Origin: Lagierella sp.
Lineage (GTDB): Bacteria; Bacillota; Clostridia; Tissierellales; Peptoniphilaceae
Reading direction: 5' to 3'
Assembly: GCF_029983815.1 (NCBI RefSeq)
Contig: NZ_JASBYU010000031.1
Coordinates: 1 to 10,363 of the forward strand
Length of the DNA: 10,363 nucleotides
Part shown: in pieces, positions 1-7,403 of the stretch
Position numbering within the stretch: position 1 is the first letter of the stretch
Layout: every line of letters begins with the position of its first letter
The notes under the pieces: generated by a model
The model's input: the letters and a program-made list of their open reading frames with translations, nothing else
Databases searched by the model: none
Told to the model about the DNA's origin: nothing
Program-made: the position numbers and the translations under genes

Positions 1-40
1 AGTCCGCTTAGTAAAAATCAAATATTAGTGTCCGTGTTTA

Positions 41-72
41 AGGGTGCATATCAAAATTTGAGTGCTCTTTTT
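41..72 (+). terminator. Possible intrinsic terminator of a gene lying left of the window
   Basis: On the plus strand an imperfect hairpin pairs GCAT-A-TCA (46-53) with TGAGTGC (59-65) around loop AAATT, with one bulged A and one G-U pair. It is followed by TCTTTTTG. The outer bases 41-45 and 66-70 can extend the stem only with wobbles and a mismatch. The T tract favours plus-strand termination, which would imply a convergent gene upstream of base 1. The stem is weak, so this is tentative. Confidence 0.3.
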
Positions 73-80
73 GTATTCAT

Positions 81-117
81 AAAAAAAGGAATTATACTTT
101 CATCATCGTATAACTCC
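81..117 (-). terminator. Intrinsic terminator of the yfcE / DUF2185-like unit
   Basis: On the minus strand GGAGTTATAC (117-108) pairs with GTATAATTCC (97-88). This gives ten base pairs with one G-U, a ten-base loop, and seven T residues (87-81) immediately after. It begins 10 bases past the stop codon of the small DUF2185-like gene and is the natural end of that transcript. Confidence 0.85.
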
Positions 118-127
118 CTAATCTATA

Positions 128-451
128 TTAGTCTAAACTGATTATTTCTCTAATAATCCACTCTTCTCCTTCACCAGATCGTATTGCATAGGATCCTGGT
201 TGTAAGTCCTTTAATTCTTTGATAGACCTATCCTTATCATATACCTCCTGTAGTGTAATAAATCTTCTATCCCTTGAATCGTGGGCATTTCCACAGGAAA
301 AATGCCACATACCATCTTCAATATGCCTTATGGCAAATAGAATCGGTCTAGTCCCTTCATAAACATGCTTGCAGACTATTACAGCCTCTTTTGGATCTTC
401 TGCAAAAGGAAACTCCATAACCCCTCCTGACTGAATAACCCAGCATTCCAT
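128..451 (-). CDS. Small DUF2185/Imm33-like protein
   Basis: This is a 107-residue soluble protein with no signal peptide or membrane segment. The central block, CKHVYEG through WHFSCGNAHD to LQEVYDKD, followed by L..L..G.YA and a C-terminal EEW, resembles the DUF2185 family. By recall that family is also catalogued as immunity protein Imm33, with W.F..G and L..V...D..I..L..L..G signatures. No toxin gene lies nearby, so an immunity role is only a family label here. The start is uncertain. The first ATG (451) has GGAGG ten bases upstream, while the internal ATG encoding Met12 (418) is directly preceded by AGGAGGGGTT, a stronger site, and would give 96 residues starting MEFPFAED. The gene follows the YfcE-like gene by 33 bases on the same strand and ends at a strong terminator, so the two are probably cotranscribed. 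The reading frame is confident; the family is moderately so. Confidence 0.75.
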   Translation of the reverse strand: MECWVIQSGGVMEFPFAEDPKEAVIVCKHVYEGTRPILFAIRHIEDGMWHFSCGNAHDSRDRRFITLQEVYDKDRSIKELKDLQPGSYAIRSGEGEEWIIREIISLD

Positions 452-484
452 ATCTAGAATGCCTCCATGATAAAGAAAATACGG

Positions 485-1027
485 TTAAAAGTTCATGGAC
501 TTTAGTACATCCCCATTTTCTAAATCCAATAACTCCACTTTATTATCGTAGATTCTCGCTACAGATGTACTGCCATCCTTTGGTACCGTAGTACTACCTG
601 GATTAATAACGATTATTCCATCCACTTCTTCCAGTACTTTTATATGGGTATGGCCAGAGACTACAAATCGAGCCCCCTTTTCCTTAGCTCTATTTATTCT
701 ATCTACTTCAGATTCTTCATATCCATGGACTCCATAAATTACAATATCATCAAAGAAAAATAAATTTTCCTTCATCTGTAAATTTTTCCCTATTACCATT
801 TCATCCACATCAGCATCACAGTTTCCCCTTATATAGTGAATGTTTCCCTGTTCAGACAGAATCTTTGCCAATTCTTTTGGATTGTAGTTTTCAGGAAGAT
901 CATTTCTTGGTCCATGGTAGAGAACATCTCCACAGTGTATGATTTCATCACAGTCTTTTAACATTTCTAAAGCTTTTTTACCCTGTACTAAATCTCCATG
1001 GGTATCACTTAATATTCCTATCTTCAT
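485..1027 (-). CDS. yfcE: YfcE/MJ0936-family metallophosphoesterase
   Basis: This is a cytosolic metal-dependent phosphodiesterase of the YfcE/Vps29-like calcineurin superfamily, 180 residues, matching the usual length of about 180. The metal-binding series is complete and in order: SDTHGD (Asp8, His10), CGDV (Asp34), GNCD (Asn69), GVHG (His101) and GHTH (His126, His128). The NPGS motif near residue 142 is also typical of this family. Members hydrolyse artificial phosphodiesters using Mn2+ or a similar ion, but the physiological substrate is generally unknown. The ATG has AAAGGA seven bases upstream. The gene is divergent from the gtrA-family gene across a 40-base gap and is followed after 33 bases by the small DUF2185-like gene, with which it probably forms an operon. 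Assignment to the family is secure; the exact substrate cannot be read from sequence. Confidence 0.93.
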   Translation of the reverse strand: MKIGILSDTHGDLVQGKKALEMLKDCDEIIHCGDVLYHGPRNDLPENYNPKELAKILSEQGNIHYIRGNCDADVDEMVIGKNLQMKENLFFFDDIVIYGVHGYEESEVDRINRAKEKGARFVVSGHTHIKVLEEVDGIIVINPGSTTVPKDGSTSVARIYDNKVELLDLENGDVLKSMNF

Positions 1028-1041
1028 TCTATAATCCTTTC

Positions 1042-1052
1042 TATGCTATAAT
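1042..1052 (+). promoter_or_regulatory. Extended -10 promoter of the gtrA-family gene
   Basis: TATG-C-TATAAT on the plus strand is an ideal extended -10 element. No good -35 is seen; the best candidate, near 1023-1028, is poor. The expected start near 1059 would give a leader of only about nine bases, beginning at the GAGG ribosome binding site. The same bases read as TATTAT on the minus strand and could serve as a -10 for yfcE, so the two divergent promoters may share this spot. Confidence 0.55.
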
Positions 1053-1067
1053 ATCCTTGAGGTCATT

Positions 1068-1469
1068 ATGATAAAAAAATTAGATAAAACTTTTATAAAA
1101 TTTGCCCTTGTGGGAATAATCAATACATTAGTAGGCACAAGCATTATGTACCTATCATATAATCTGTTAAATTTTGGATACTGGCTATCCTCATTTTTAA
1201 ATTACTTTTTGACCAGTATACTTTCATACTTCTTAAATAGAAATTTTACATTTAAATCTAAGGAGAAGCATGCAAAAGCCATTTTGAAATTTGCAGTAAA
1301 TATTCTAATATGCTATGCATTAGCCTATGGTGTAGCAAAACCTATTACAAAATTTTTCCTACAAGGTTATTCGATACAAACACAGGATAATATAGCCATG
1401 GCTGTTGGAATGGTAATCTTTGTTCTTTTAAATTACCTTGGTCAAAAATTACTCGTCTTTAGAAAATAG
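1068..1469 (+). CDS. GtrA-family (GtrA/DPMS-like) membrane protein
   Basis: This is a 133-residue integral membrane protein with four predicted segments at about 11-31, 38-57, 72-95 and 107-128. Family hallmarks are the N-terminal KFALVGIINTLVG stretch, the NRNFTFKS loop after the second segment, and a basic C-terminus ending VFRK. GtrA-family proteins are thought to help flip or present undecaprenyl-linked sugars for modification of cell-surface polymers, usually with a GT2 glycosyltransferase of the GtrB/DPM1 type. Just such an enzyme is encoded convergently, and the two coding sequences overlap by 21 bases at their 3' ends. The ATG has GAGG five bases upstream and an extended -10 promoter. 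It is the only plus-strand gene in the window. The length is normal for the family. The sugar and acceptor polymer are unknown. Confidence 0.93.
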   Translation: MIKKLDKTFIKFALVGIINTLVGTSIMYLSYNLLNFGYWLSSFLNYFLTSILSYFLNRNFTFKSKEKHAKAILKFAVNILICYALAYGVAKPITKFFLQGYSIQTQDNIAMAVGMVIFVLLNYLGQKLLVFRK

Positions 1470-2396
1470 ATCTTCTTTAGAATCGGATCTTTCCTTGATT
1501 ATATAAGAAGGTCTATTTTTTACTTCTTCATATATACGACCTATATATGATCCTATTACTCCCAAGAACACTAGATTTATACCCCCAATTAACAGTAGCA
1601 AACATACAATCGTTGCAAATCCAGGAACATCCTTCCCTAAAACCAATGTCTTTATCACTATGTAGATAGCATAGATAAACCCAATCACAGACAGTATTGT
1701 CCCCATGAGTATACTTAAATCCAAAGGAGCCGTTGAAAAGGAAATAATTCCGTCTAAACCATATCTCAAGGAGTCGAAAAATTTCCATTTAGATTTTCCA
1801 CCTGCTCTTTTATAGTCTCTAATGCCTATATACTTGGTATTAAATCCGACCCAATTGAAAATTCCCTTAGAAAATCTGGTCTTCTCTTGTAATGAAAGTA
1901 TGGAGTCCACAACTTTTCTCTTCATCACTCTAAAGTCCTGTACTCCAGGGGTTAGTTTAACTCCCTTCCCTGTACCATTAATGATCTTGTAGAAGGTTTT
2001 TGCTCCAAAGTTATATATAGAACCTGTGGATTTTCTATTCTTTCTCTTAGTTGCAACAACATCATAACCCTCTTCAAGATACTTTAACATCTCTGGTATA
2101 ATCTCCGGTGGATGTTGTAAGTCCGCATCTAATACTCCAACGATATCCCCCTGTGATGATGTCAACCCTGCTAGAATACCCGCTTCTTTACCAAAATTTC
2201 TAGAAAAAGATAGGAATTTAATCCTTTCATCCCTTGCAAATTTCTTAATTATATTGAGACTGTCATCAGTGCTTCCATCATCTATATAGATAATTTCCCA
2301 AGAGTCTTCCAATGTATTAGCAACTTCGACCATCCTGTTATTAAAATTAGAAAGGGTTTCTTCCTCATTATAAACAGGAACTACAAAACTTATCAT
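1449..2396 (-). CDS. GT2 polyprenyl-phosphate glycosyltransferase (GtrB/DPM1 type)
   Basis: This membrane-anchored glycosyltransferase of 315 residues should transfer a sugar from a nucleotide donor to undecaprenyl phosphate on the cytoplasmic face. The GT2 fold begins with VVPVYNEEE (5-13). The nucleotide and metal motifs are DDGSTDDS (39-46) and DADLQHP (90-96), followed by QDFRVM (153-158) and RAGGKSKW (197-204), the last being typical of this subfamily. Two C-terminal transmembrane segments lie at about 223-251 and 258-283, with a short charged tail. The ATG has GGAGG six bases upstream and a consensus promoter about 25 bases above. The stop falls inside the 3' end of the convergent gtrA-family gene, its expected functional partner. 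The donor sugar cannot be deduced. Enzymes of this set modify teichoic acids, O-antigens or other surface glycans in different bacteria. Confidence 0.93.
   Translation of the reverse strand: MISFVVPVYNEEETLSNFNNRMVEVANTLEDSWEIIYIDDGSTDDSLNIIKKFARDERIKFLSFSRNFGKEAGILAGLTSSQGDIVGVLDADLQHPPEIIPEMLKYLEEGYDVVATKRKNRKSTGSIYNFGAKTFYKIINGTGKGVKLTPGVQDFRVMKRKVVDSILSLQEKTRFSKGIFNWVGFNTKYIGIRDYKRAGGKSKWKFFDSLRYGLDGIISFSTAPLDLSILMGTILSVIGFIYAIYIVIKTLVLGKDVPGFATIVCLLLLIGGINLVFLGVIGSYIGRIYEEVKNRPSYIIKERSDSKEDLFSKDE
1464..1521 (+). terminator. Probable gtrA terminator inside the convergent glycosyltransferase gene
   Basis: On the plus strand AAATAGATCTTC (1464-1475) pairs with GAAGGTCTATTT (1507-1518). This is a 12-base-pair stem with one G-U, followed by a run of T that ends at 1521. 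The 31-base interior can fold further: AATC-GGA (1481-1487) pairs with TCC...GATT (1492-1500), with a two-base bulge. The structure starts at the gtrA stop codon and lies entirely within the last codons of the minus-strand glycosyltransferase gene. The long interior makes it less certain than a compact hairpin. Confidence 0.55.
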
Positions 2397-2419
2397 AAAA
2401 TACCTCCATCAATATCCCT

Positions 2420-2448
2420 ATTATAAATTAAAAAGGGATAGGTGTAAA
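2420..2448 (-). promoter_or_regulatory. Sigma-A-type promoter of the glycosyltransferase gene
   Basis: On the minus strand TTTACA (2448-2443) is separated by exactly 17 bases from a perfect TATAAT (2425-2420). The predicted start near 2413 gives a leader of about 17 bases containing GGAGG. The -35 hexamer lies in the loop of the preceding uvrA terminator hairpin. Confidence 0.75.
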
Positions 2449-2467
2449 ATAATACCTTTCCCCTTTT
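2427..2467 (-). terminator. Intrinsic terminator after uvrA
   Basis: On the minus strand AAAAGGG (2467-2461, extended by AAAGGT after a bulged base) pairs with ACCTATCCCTTTT (2443-2431). The stem has one bulge and one T-T mismatch, and the loop is ten bases. A run of five T then AATTT follows. It lies roughly 115 bases past the uvrA stop and is placed to end the uvrBA transcript. The loop contains the -35 element of the next promoter. Confidence 0.65.
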
Positions 2468-2582
2468 CAAAGCATCAAGATAGACTACTCTAGTGTAAAA
2501 CTATATCTCTTTTCTAGGATGCTTCTATTTAATTTTATTGTCTAATGAACTTTTAAAGTTCTTCTTTAAAGAAATCTCTAGA

Positions 2583-5396
2583 TCATTTTAGAATATCCTT
2601 TAAAAACTGTCCCGTATAGGATTTTTTTACCTTTGCAATCTCTTCCGGTGTTCCCTTTGCTATTAGAGTTCCACCACCACTTCCTCCCTCGGGACCTAAA
2701 TCTAGTATATAGTCTGCAGTCTTTATAACATCAAGGTTATGTTCGATTACAATAACTGTATTACCTTGCTCTACAAGCATATCCAAAACTTTTATCAATT
2801 TATGGATGTCAGCAGTATGAAGTCCAGTAGTCGGTTCATCTAAAATATATACAGTTTTTCCCGTGGACCTTTTGGATAGTTCCGTTGCAAGTTTAACCCT
2901 TTGGGCTTCTCCTCCAGACAATTCTGTCGATGGTTGACCAATTTTAATATATCCCAAACCCACATCATATAGGGTTTGTAATTTATTTGAGATACTTGGA
3001 AGATTCTTAAAGAATTCCACTCCCTCTTCAACTGTCATATCCAAGACATCGTATATATTTTTACCCTTATATTTAACCTGTAGGGTTTCTCTATTATACC
3101 TCTTGCCATGGCATACCTCACATGGAACGTAGATATCCGGTAAAAAGTGCATCTCTACCTTTACAGTACCATCACCCTTACAAGCCTCACATCTACCTCC
3201 CTTTACATTAAAGGAAAATCTACCCTTTTTATATCCTCTCATCTTTGCTTCGTTGGTAGATGCAAATAGATCTCTAATGCTGTCAAATACCTTTGTATAG
3301 GTTGCAGGGTTAGACCTTGGTGTCCTACCTATTGGAGATTGGTCTATTTGAATAACCTTGTCTAGTTGTTCAAGTCCCTCAATCTCCCTGTATTTTCCTG
3401 GTTTAGTCTTTGCCCTGTTCAATTCCTTTGCAAGTATCTTATAGAGAATTTCATTTACAAGGGAGCTTTTACCAGAACCAGAAACACCGGTTACACAGGT
3501 CAATACACCAAGTGGAAAATCCACATTGATATTCTTTAAATTATTTTCACTAGCACCTTTTAAATTAATATAGCCCTTTGGATTTCTTCTACTACTTGGA
3601 ACTGCAATTTTCTTTTTCCCAGAAAGGTACTGCCCAGTTATGGAATTAGAATTTTTCTTTATCTGTTCAATATTTCCTTGAGCGACTACCTCTCCCCCAT
3701 GAATACCAGCTCCAGGTCCAATATCCACAATATAATCCGCTACCTTCATAGTATCCTCATCATGTTCCACTATGATTAGAGTATTACCTATATCCGTTAA
3801 AGCCCTAAGGGCATCTAATAATTTATTGTTGTCCCTTTGGTGTAGACCAATACTTGGCTCATCTAAAACATATACAACTCCCACCAGGGCAGAGCCTATT
3901 TGAGTTGCAAGTCTAATCCTTTGGGACTCGCCTCCAGATAAGGTTCCTGAAGATCTAGACATAGTAAGATATCCTAAACCAACATCATCTAGAAACTTTA
4001 GCCTATTTCTTATTTCCTTTATAACATCATGGGCGATGACTTCTTTAGCTCCTGTCATCCTTAAATCCTTAAACCAAGTGTAGGCGTCAGTTATAGCCAT
4101 ATCAGTTATATCAATGATGTTTTTATCCTCTATTTTTATTGAAAGATACTTATCCTTTAACCTTTTTCCCCTACATTTTGAACATTCGATTTCCGTCATA
4201 TATTCAGAAATTCTGTCCTTCATATTGTCAGAGGCTTGATCATATCTTCTTTCTAAATTCCTAATTACACCTTCAAACTTTCCCCTATACTTCTTCCATC
4301 CTGAAAAATGGCTATCAAAAGAGAAGCTAAGTTCAGTTTTTGTACCAAATAGAATTTCATCTATCATTTCCTTTGGAGCTTCTTTAAAGGGCCTGTCCTC
4401 TTCAAAATCATACTTCTTAAGAATTTCAGAAAATATCTCATAGTAGTAAGTTCCAGGCTTTGATGTTGCAAATGGGTCGATCACTCCCTTTTCTAAGGAC
4501 AGATTGTAGTTTGGAATTACAAGTTCTGGATCTATTTTTAAATGATGACCTAATCCATTACATTCTTCACACATTCCAAAGGGATTGTTAAAAGAAAAGG
4601 ATCTAGGTTCTATTTCATCATAGGATACATGACCCTCTGGACAGGTAAGTTTAGAACTTAATAGTAAATCTTCACCATCGACAATGGATATCTTGATTAC
4701 ACCATCTGCCAACCTTAGCCCCTGTTCTATGGAGTCTGTAAGTCTAGATTCAACTCCATCCTTTACTATTATCCTATCTATAACAATATCGATATCGTGT
4801 TTTTTATTTTTTTCAAGCCCAATCTCATCTGCTAGTTCAAAGGTTTCGCTATCTATTACAGCCCTAATATAACCTTCTTTTCTCATGTTTTCCAATAGCT
4901 TTTTATGTTCGCCCTTTTTACCCTTTACAACCGGTGCCAAAACTTGTATCCTAGTTCTTTCTGGAAAAGCCATGACCTTATCCACCATTTGATCTACTGT
5001 TTGGCTGGTTATTTCCTTTCCACAGACAGGACAATAGGGCGTTCCGACCTTTGCATAGAGAAGTCTCAAATAATCATAGATCTCCGTTACAGTTCCCACA
5101 GTTGACCTTGGATTTTTACTCGTAGTCTTTTGGTCAATAGAAATAGAAGGAGAAAGTCCTTCTATATATTCAACATTTGGTTTTTCCATTTGACCTAAAA
5201 ACTGTCTAGCATAACTGGACAAAGACTCAACATATCGTCTCTGTCCCTCCGCATAAATAGTATCAAAAGCCAAGGATGACTTGCCAGATCCAGACAATCC
5301 CGTAACAACTACCATTTTATCCCTGGGAATTGTCAAATCTATATTCTTTAAATTATTTTCCTTAGCTCCTTTAATAATAATTTTATCTAAACTCAA
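2583..5396 (-). CDS. uvrA: UvrA, excinuclease ABC subunit A
   Basis: This is the damage-recognition ATPase of nucleotide excision repair, 937 residues and full length. UvrA dimers find bulky lesions and load UvrB. The first ABC half has Walker A GLSGSGKSS (33-41), signature LSGGES (487-492) and Walker B VYVLDEPS (508-515). The second half has Walker A GVSGSGKSS (637-645), LSGGEA (826-831) and YILDEPTTG (850-858). The C-terminal zinc module is intact: Cys736, Cys739, Cys759 and Cys762. In the first zinc module only Cys252, Cys276 and Cys279 are clear. The usual second Cys is replaced by CPEGH, so His256 may be the fourth ligand. The start is TTG, fixed by an in-frame TAA immediately upstream. 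AGGTGA, overlapping the uvrB stop, is the ribosome binding site. It lies 8 bases after uvrB, so translation is probably coupled and both genes share the SOS-type promoter. Confidence 0.98.
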   Translation of the reverse strand: MSLDKIIIKGAKENNLKNIDLTIPRDKMVVVTGLSGSGKSSLAFDTIYAEGQRRYVESLSSYARQFLGQMEKPNVEYIEGLSPSISIDQKTTSKNPRSTVGTVTEIYDYLRLLYAKVGTPYCPVCGKEITSQTVDQMVDKVMAFPERTRIQVLAPVVKGKKGEHKKLLENMRKEGYIRAVIDSETFELADEIGLEKNKKHDIDIVIDRIIVKDGVESRLTDSIEQGLRLADGVIKISIVDGEDLLLSSKLTCPEGHVSYDEIEPRSFSFNNPFGMCEECNGLGHHLKIDPELVIPNYNLSLEKGVIDPFATSKPGTYYYEIFSEILKKYDFEEDRPFKEAPKEMIDEILFGTKTELSFSFDSHFSGWKKYRGKFEGVIRNLERRYDQASDNMKDRISEYMTEIECSKCRGKRLKDKYLSIKIEDKNIIDITDMAITDAYTWFKDLRMTGAKEVIAHDVIKEIRNRLKFLDDVGLGYLTMSRSSGTLSGGESQRIRLATQIGSALVGVVYVLDEPSIGLHQRDNNKLLDALRALTDIGNTLIIVEHDEDTMKVADYIVDIGPGAGIHGGEVVAQGNIEQIKKNSNSITGQYLSGKKKIAVPSSRRNPKGYINLKGASENNLKNINVDFPLGVLTCVTGVSGSGKSSLVNEILYKILAKELNRAKTKPGKYREIEGLEQLDKVIQIDQSPIGRTPRSNPATYTKVFDSIRDLFASTNEAKMRGYKKGRFSFNVKGGRCEACKGDGTVKVEMHFLPDIYVPCEVCHGKRYNRETLQVKYKGKNIYDVLDMTVEEGVEFFKNLPSISNKLQTLYDVGLGYIKIGQPSTELSGGEAQRVKLATELSKRSTGKTVYILDEPTTGLHTADIHKLIKVLDMLVEQGNTVIVIEHNLDVIKTADYILDLGPEGGSGGGTLIAKGTPEEIAKVKKSYTGQFLKDILK

Positions 5397-5404
5397 TTAA
5401 TCAC

Positions 5405-7372
5405 CTAATATTCTTTTTTTAGTTTTTTCAATTGGTCCCTAAGTACTGCAGCCCTCTCAAAATCTAATACTTCTGCAGCCTTGTACATCTCCTGTTCCAC
5501 ATTTATAATAATCTTTTTAATATCCTCTTGAGTTATTTCATCCTTTTCAATCTTGTAGACATTACTATCTTCAGCCACCTTTGTTACTGCAATCAAATCC
5601 CTAATATCCTTATGGATAGTAGTTGGAACTATACCATGTTCTTCATTGTATTCATTTTGAATTTCTCGTCTTCTCTTAGTTTCTGAAATGGCCACATCCA
5701 TGGATTTAGTAATATTGTCAGCATACATAATTACTCTACCATTTTCATTTCTTGCAGCCCTTCCTATGGTCTGAATCAAGGATGTTTCTGATCTTAAAAA
5801 ACCTTCCTTGTCTGCATCCAAAATTGCAATCAAAGAGACTTCTGGTATATCCAGACCCTCTCTCAACAAGTTGATTCCCACGAGAACATCGAACTTTCCT
5901 AAACGTAAATCCCTTATCTTTTCCATTCTTTCCATAGTATCTATATCAGAGTGAAGATAGGTTACTTTAATATCCAACTCCTGAAGATATTTAGTCAAAT
6001 CCTCCGCCATCTTCTTGGTCAAAGTCGTTATTAGAACTCTTTCATCCTTATCTATATTGTTATAGATTTCAGTAACTAAATTGTCGATTTGCCCCTTAAT
6101 TGGCCTAACTTCGATTATAGGATCTAACAAACCAGTAGGTCTTATTATCTGTTCCACCTCTTGCTTCTCATGTTCCTTTTCATAGGGTCCAGGTGTAGCC
6201 GAAACAAATAATATTTGATTCATCATGGATTCAAATTCCTTAAACTTCAAAGGTCTATTGTCCAAAGCTGAAGGAAGTCTAAAACCATAGTCGACCAAAT
6301 TGGTCTTCCTAGACTTATCACCTTCATACATACCCCTGACTTGAGGTAGAGTCACATGGGATTCATCTACAATTGTCAAAAAGTCCTTAGGAAAATAGTC
6401 TATTAAAGTATATGGCCTAGAGCCAGGAGCCCTACCACTTAAATGCCTGGAATAATTTTCTATTCCAGTGGTAAACCCCATCTCAGCTAACATTTCAAGG
6501 TCATATCTAGTTCTTTGCTCGATTCTTTGAGCCTCTAGAAACTTATCCCTTTCCTTAAAGTACTTTATTCGTTCCTCAAGCTCCTCCTCAATCGTCACTA
6601 AGGCTCTCTTTACCTTTTCATTTGAAGTAGCAAAATGGGATGCAGGATATATTGCAATATGGGACCTTTCACCAATAATCTCTCCAGTTAGAGAGTTAAT
6701 CTCTGTTATTCTATCTATCTCATCTCCAAAGAATTCAACCCTAACGGAGTTTTCATCCTGTGAAGCTGGAAATATATCTAAACTGTCTCCACGTACTCTA
6801 AACGTCCCCCGTTCAAAGTTTATATCGTTTCGGACATATTGTATATCTATTAACTTACGCATAACTTCATCTCTGTCTTTAATCATACCCGGTCTTAGAG
6901 ATATGACTAGATTTTCATAGTCTATCGGGTCTCCCAAACCATAGATACAAGAAACCGACGATACGATAATTACATCTCTTCTTTCAAAAAGGGACATGGT
7001 AGCAGAGTGACGAAGCTTGTCTATCTCATCATTAATAGAGCTATCTTTTTCTATATATGTGTCGGACTGGGGAACATAGGCCTCAGGTTGATAGTAATCA
7101 TAATAAGAAACAAAAAATTCAACAGCATTTTCAGGAAAAAATTCCCTAAATTCCCCTGCAAGTTGATATGCAAGGGTCTTATTATGAGCTATTACCAAAG
7201 TAGGCTTTTGCACCTGTTCGATTATATTTGCCATTGTGAAGGTCTTTCCAGAACCAGTTACACCTTTTAAAGTCTGAGCCTTCATATTTTCATTGATACC
7301 TTTAACTATTTTTGCAATAGCTTCAGGTTGATCTCCAGTAGGTTTAAATTTTGAATGTATTTTAAATTCCAT
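5405..7372 (-). CDS. uvrB: UvrB, excinuclease ABC subunit B
   Basis: This is the damage-verification helicase of nucleotide excision repair, 655 residues, the normal length. UvrA loads it, and it then recruits UvrC for incision; uvrC is not in this window. Visible elements are the Walker A GVTGSGKT (37-44) and the damage-probing beta-hairpin with its tyrosine-rich YYDYYQPEAY (90-99). They also include Walker B/DEAD-like VDESH (335-339), SATPG (391-395), helicase motif VI QTIGRAARN (534-542), and a C-terminal UVR motif at about 620-655 for contact with UvrC or UvrA. The ATG is preceded by GAGGTGA at 7382-7376. It is first in a uvrB-uvrA operon, with a consensus promoter and a LexA-type box upstream. 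A terminator separates it from the DUF1002 gene. Nothing is missing or unusual in the protein. Confidence 0.98.
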   Translation of the reverse strand: MEFKIHSKFKPTGDQPEAIAKIVKGINENMKAQTLKGVTGSGKTFTMANIIEQVQKPTLVIAHNKTLAYQLAGEFREFFPENAVEFFVSYYDYYQPEAYVPQSDTYIEKDSSINDEIDKLRHSATMSLFERRDVIIVSSVSCIYGLGDPIDYENLVISLRPGMIKDRDEVMRKLIDIQYVRNDINFERGTFRVRGDSLDIFPASQDENSVRVEFFGDEIDRITEINSLTGEIIGERSHIAIYPASHFATSNEKVKRALVTIEEELEERIKYFKERDKFLEAQRIEQRTRYDLEMLAEMGFTTGIENYSRHLSGRAPGSRPYTLIDYFPKDFLTIVDESHVTLPQVRGMYEGDKSRKTNLVDYGFRLPSALDNRPLKFKEFESMMNQILFVSATPGPYEKEHEKQEVEQIIRPTGLLDPIIEVRPIKGQIDNLVTEIYNNIDKDERVLITTLTKKMAEDLTKYLQELDIKVTYLHSDIDTMERMEKIRDLRLGKFDVLVGINLLREGLDIPEVSLIAILDADKEGFLRSETSLIQTIGRAARNENGRVIMYADNITKSMDVAISETKRRREIQNEYNEEHGIVPTTIHKDIRDLIAVTKVAEDSNVYKIEKDEITQEDIKKIIINVEQEMYKAAEVLDFERAAVLRDQLKKLKKEY

Positions 7373-7384
7373 AATTCACCTCGA

Positions 7385-7398
7385 TGAACAATTGTTCG
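7385..7398 (-). promoter_or_regulatory. LexA (SOS) operator of uvrBA
   Basis: CGAAC-AATT-GTTCA on the minus strand contains the perfect palindrome GAAC-N4-GTTC at 7386-7397. This matches the Bacillus/Clostridium LexA (DinR) box CGAAC-N4-GTTCG with a single outer mismatch. It sits just downstream of the -10, over the predicted transcription start near 7397, where bound LexA would block initiation. SOS control of uvrBA is well established in Firmicutes; here it is inferred from the site. Confidence 0.88.
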
Positions 7399-7403
7399 AT
7401 TCT

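Noticed and set aside
1..141. A plus-strand frame open from base 1 to a TGA at 139-141
   Set aside because: It runs through the strong minus-strand terminator and into the end of the DUF2185-like gene, and its translation resembles nothing. A plus-strand gene end cannot be supported from 46 codons.
1380..1448. Hairpin GGTAAT...ATTACC as a terminator for the glycosyltransferase gene
   Set aside because: The stem is only six base pairs around a 14-base loop and no T tract follows on the minus strand. I found no convincing terminator for that transcript.
1528..1788. An 86-codon minus-strand frame within the glycosyltransferase gene
   Set aside because: It is an alternate frame of a well-supported GT2 gene, with Cys- and Trp-rich low-complexity composition and no family resemblance.
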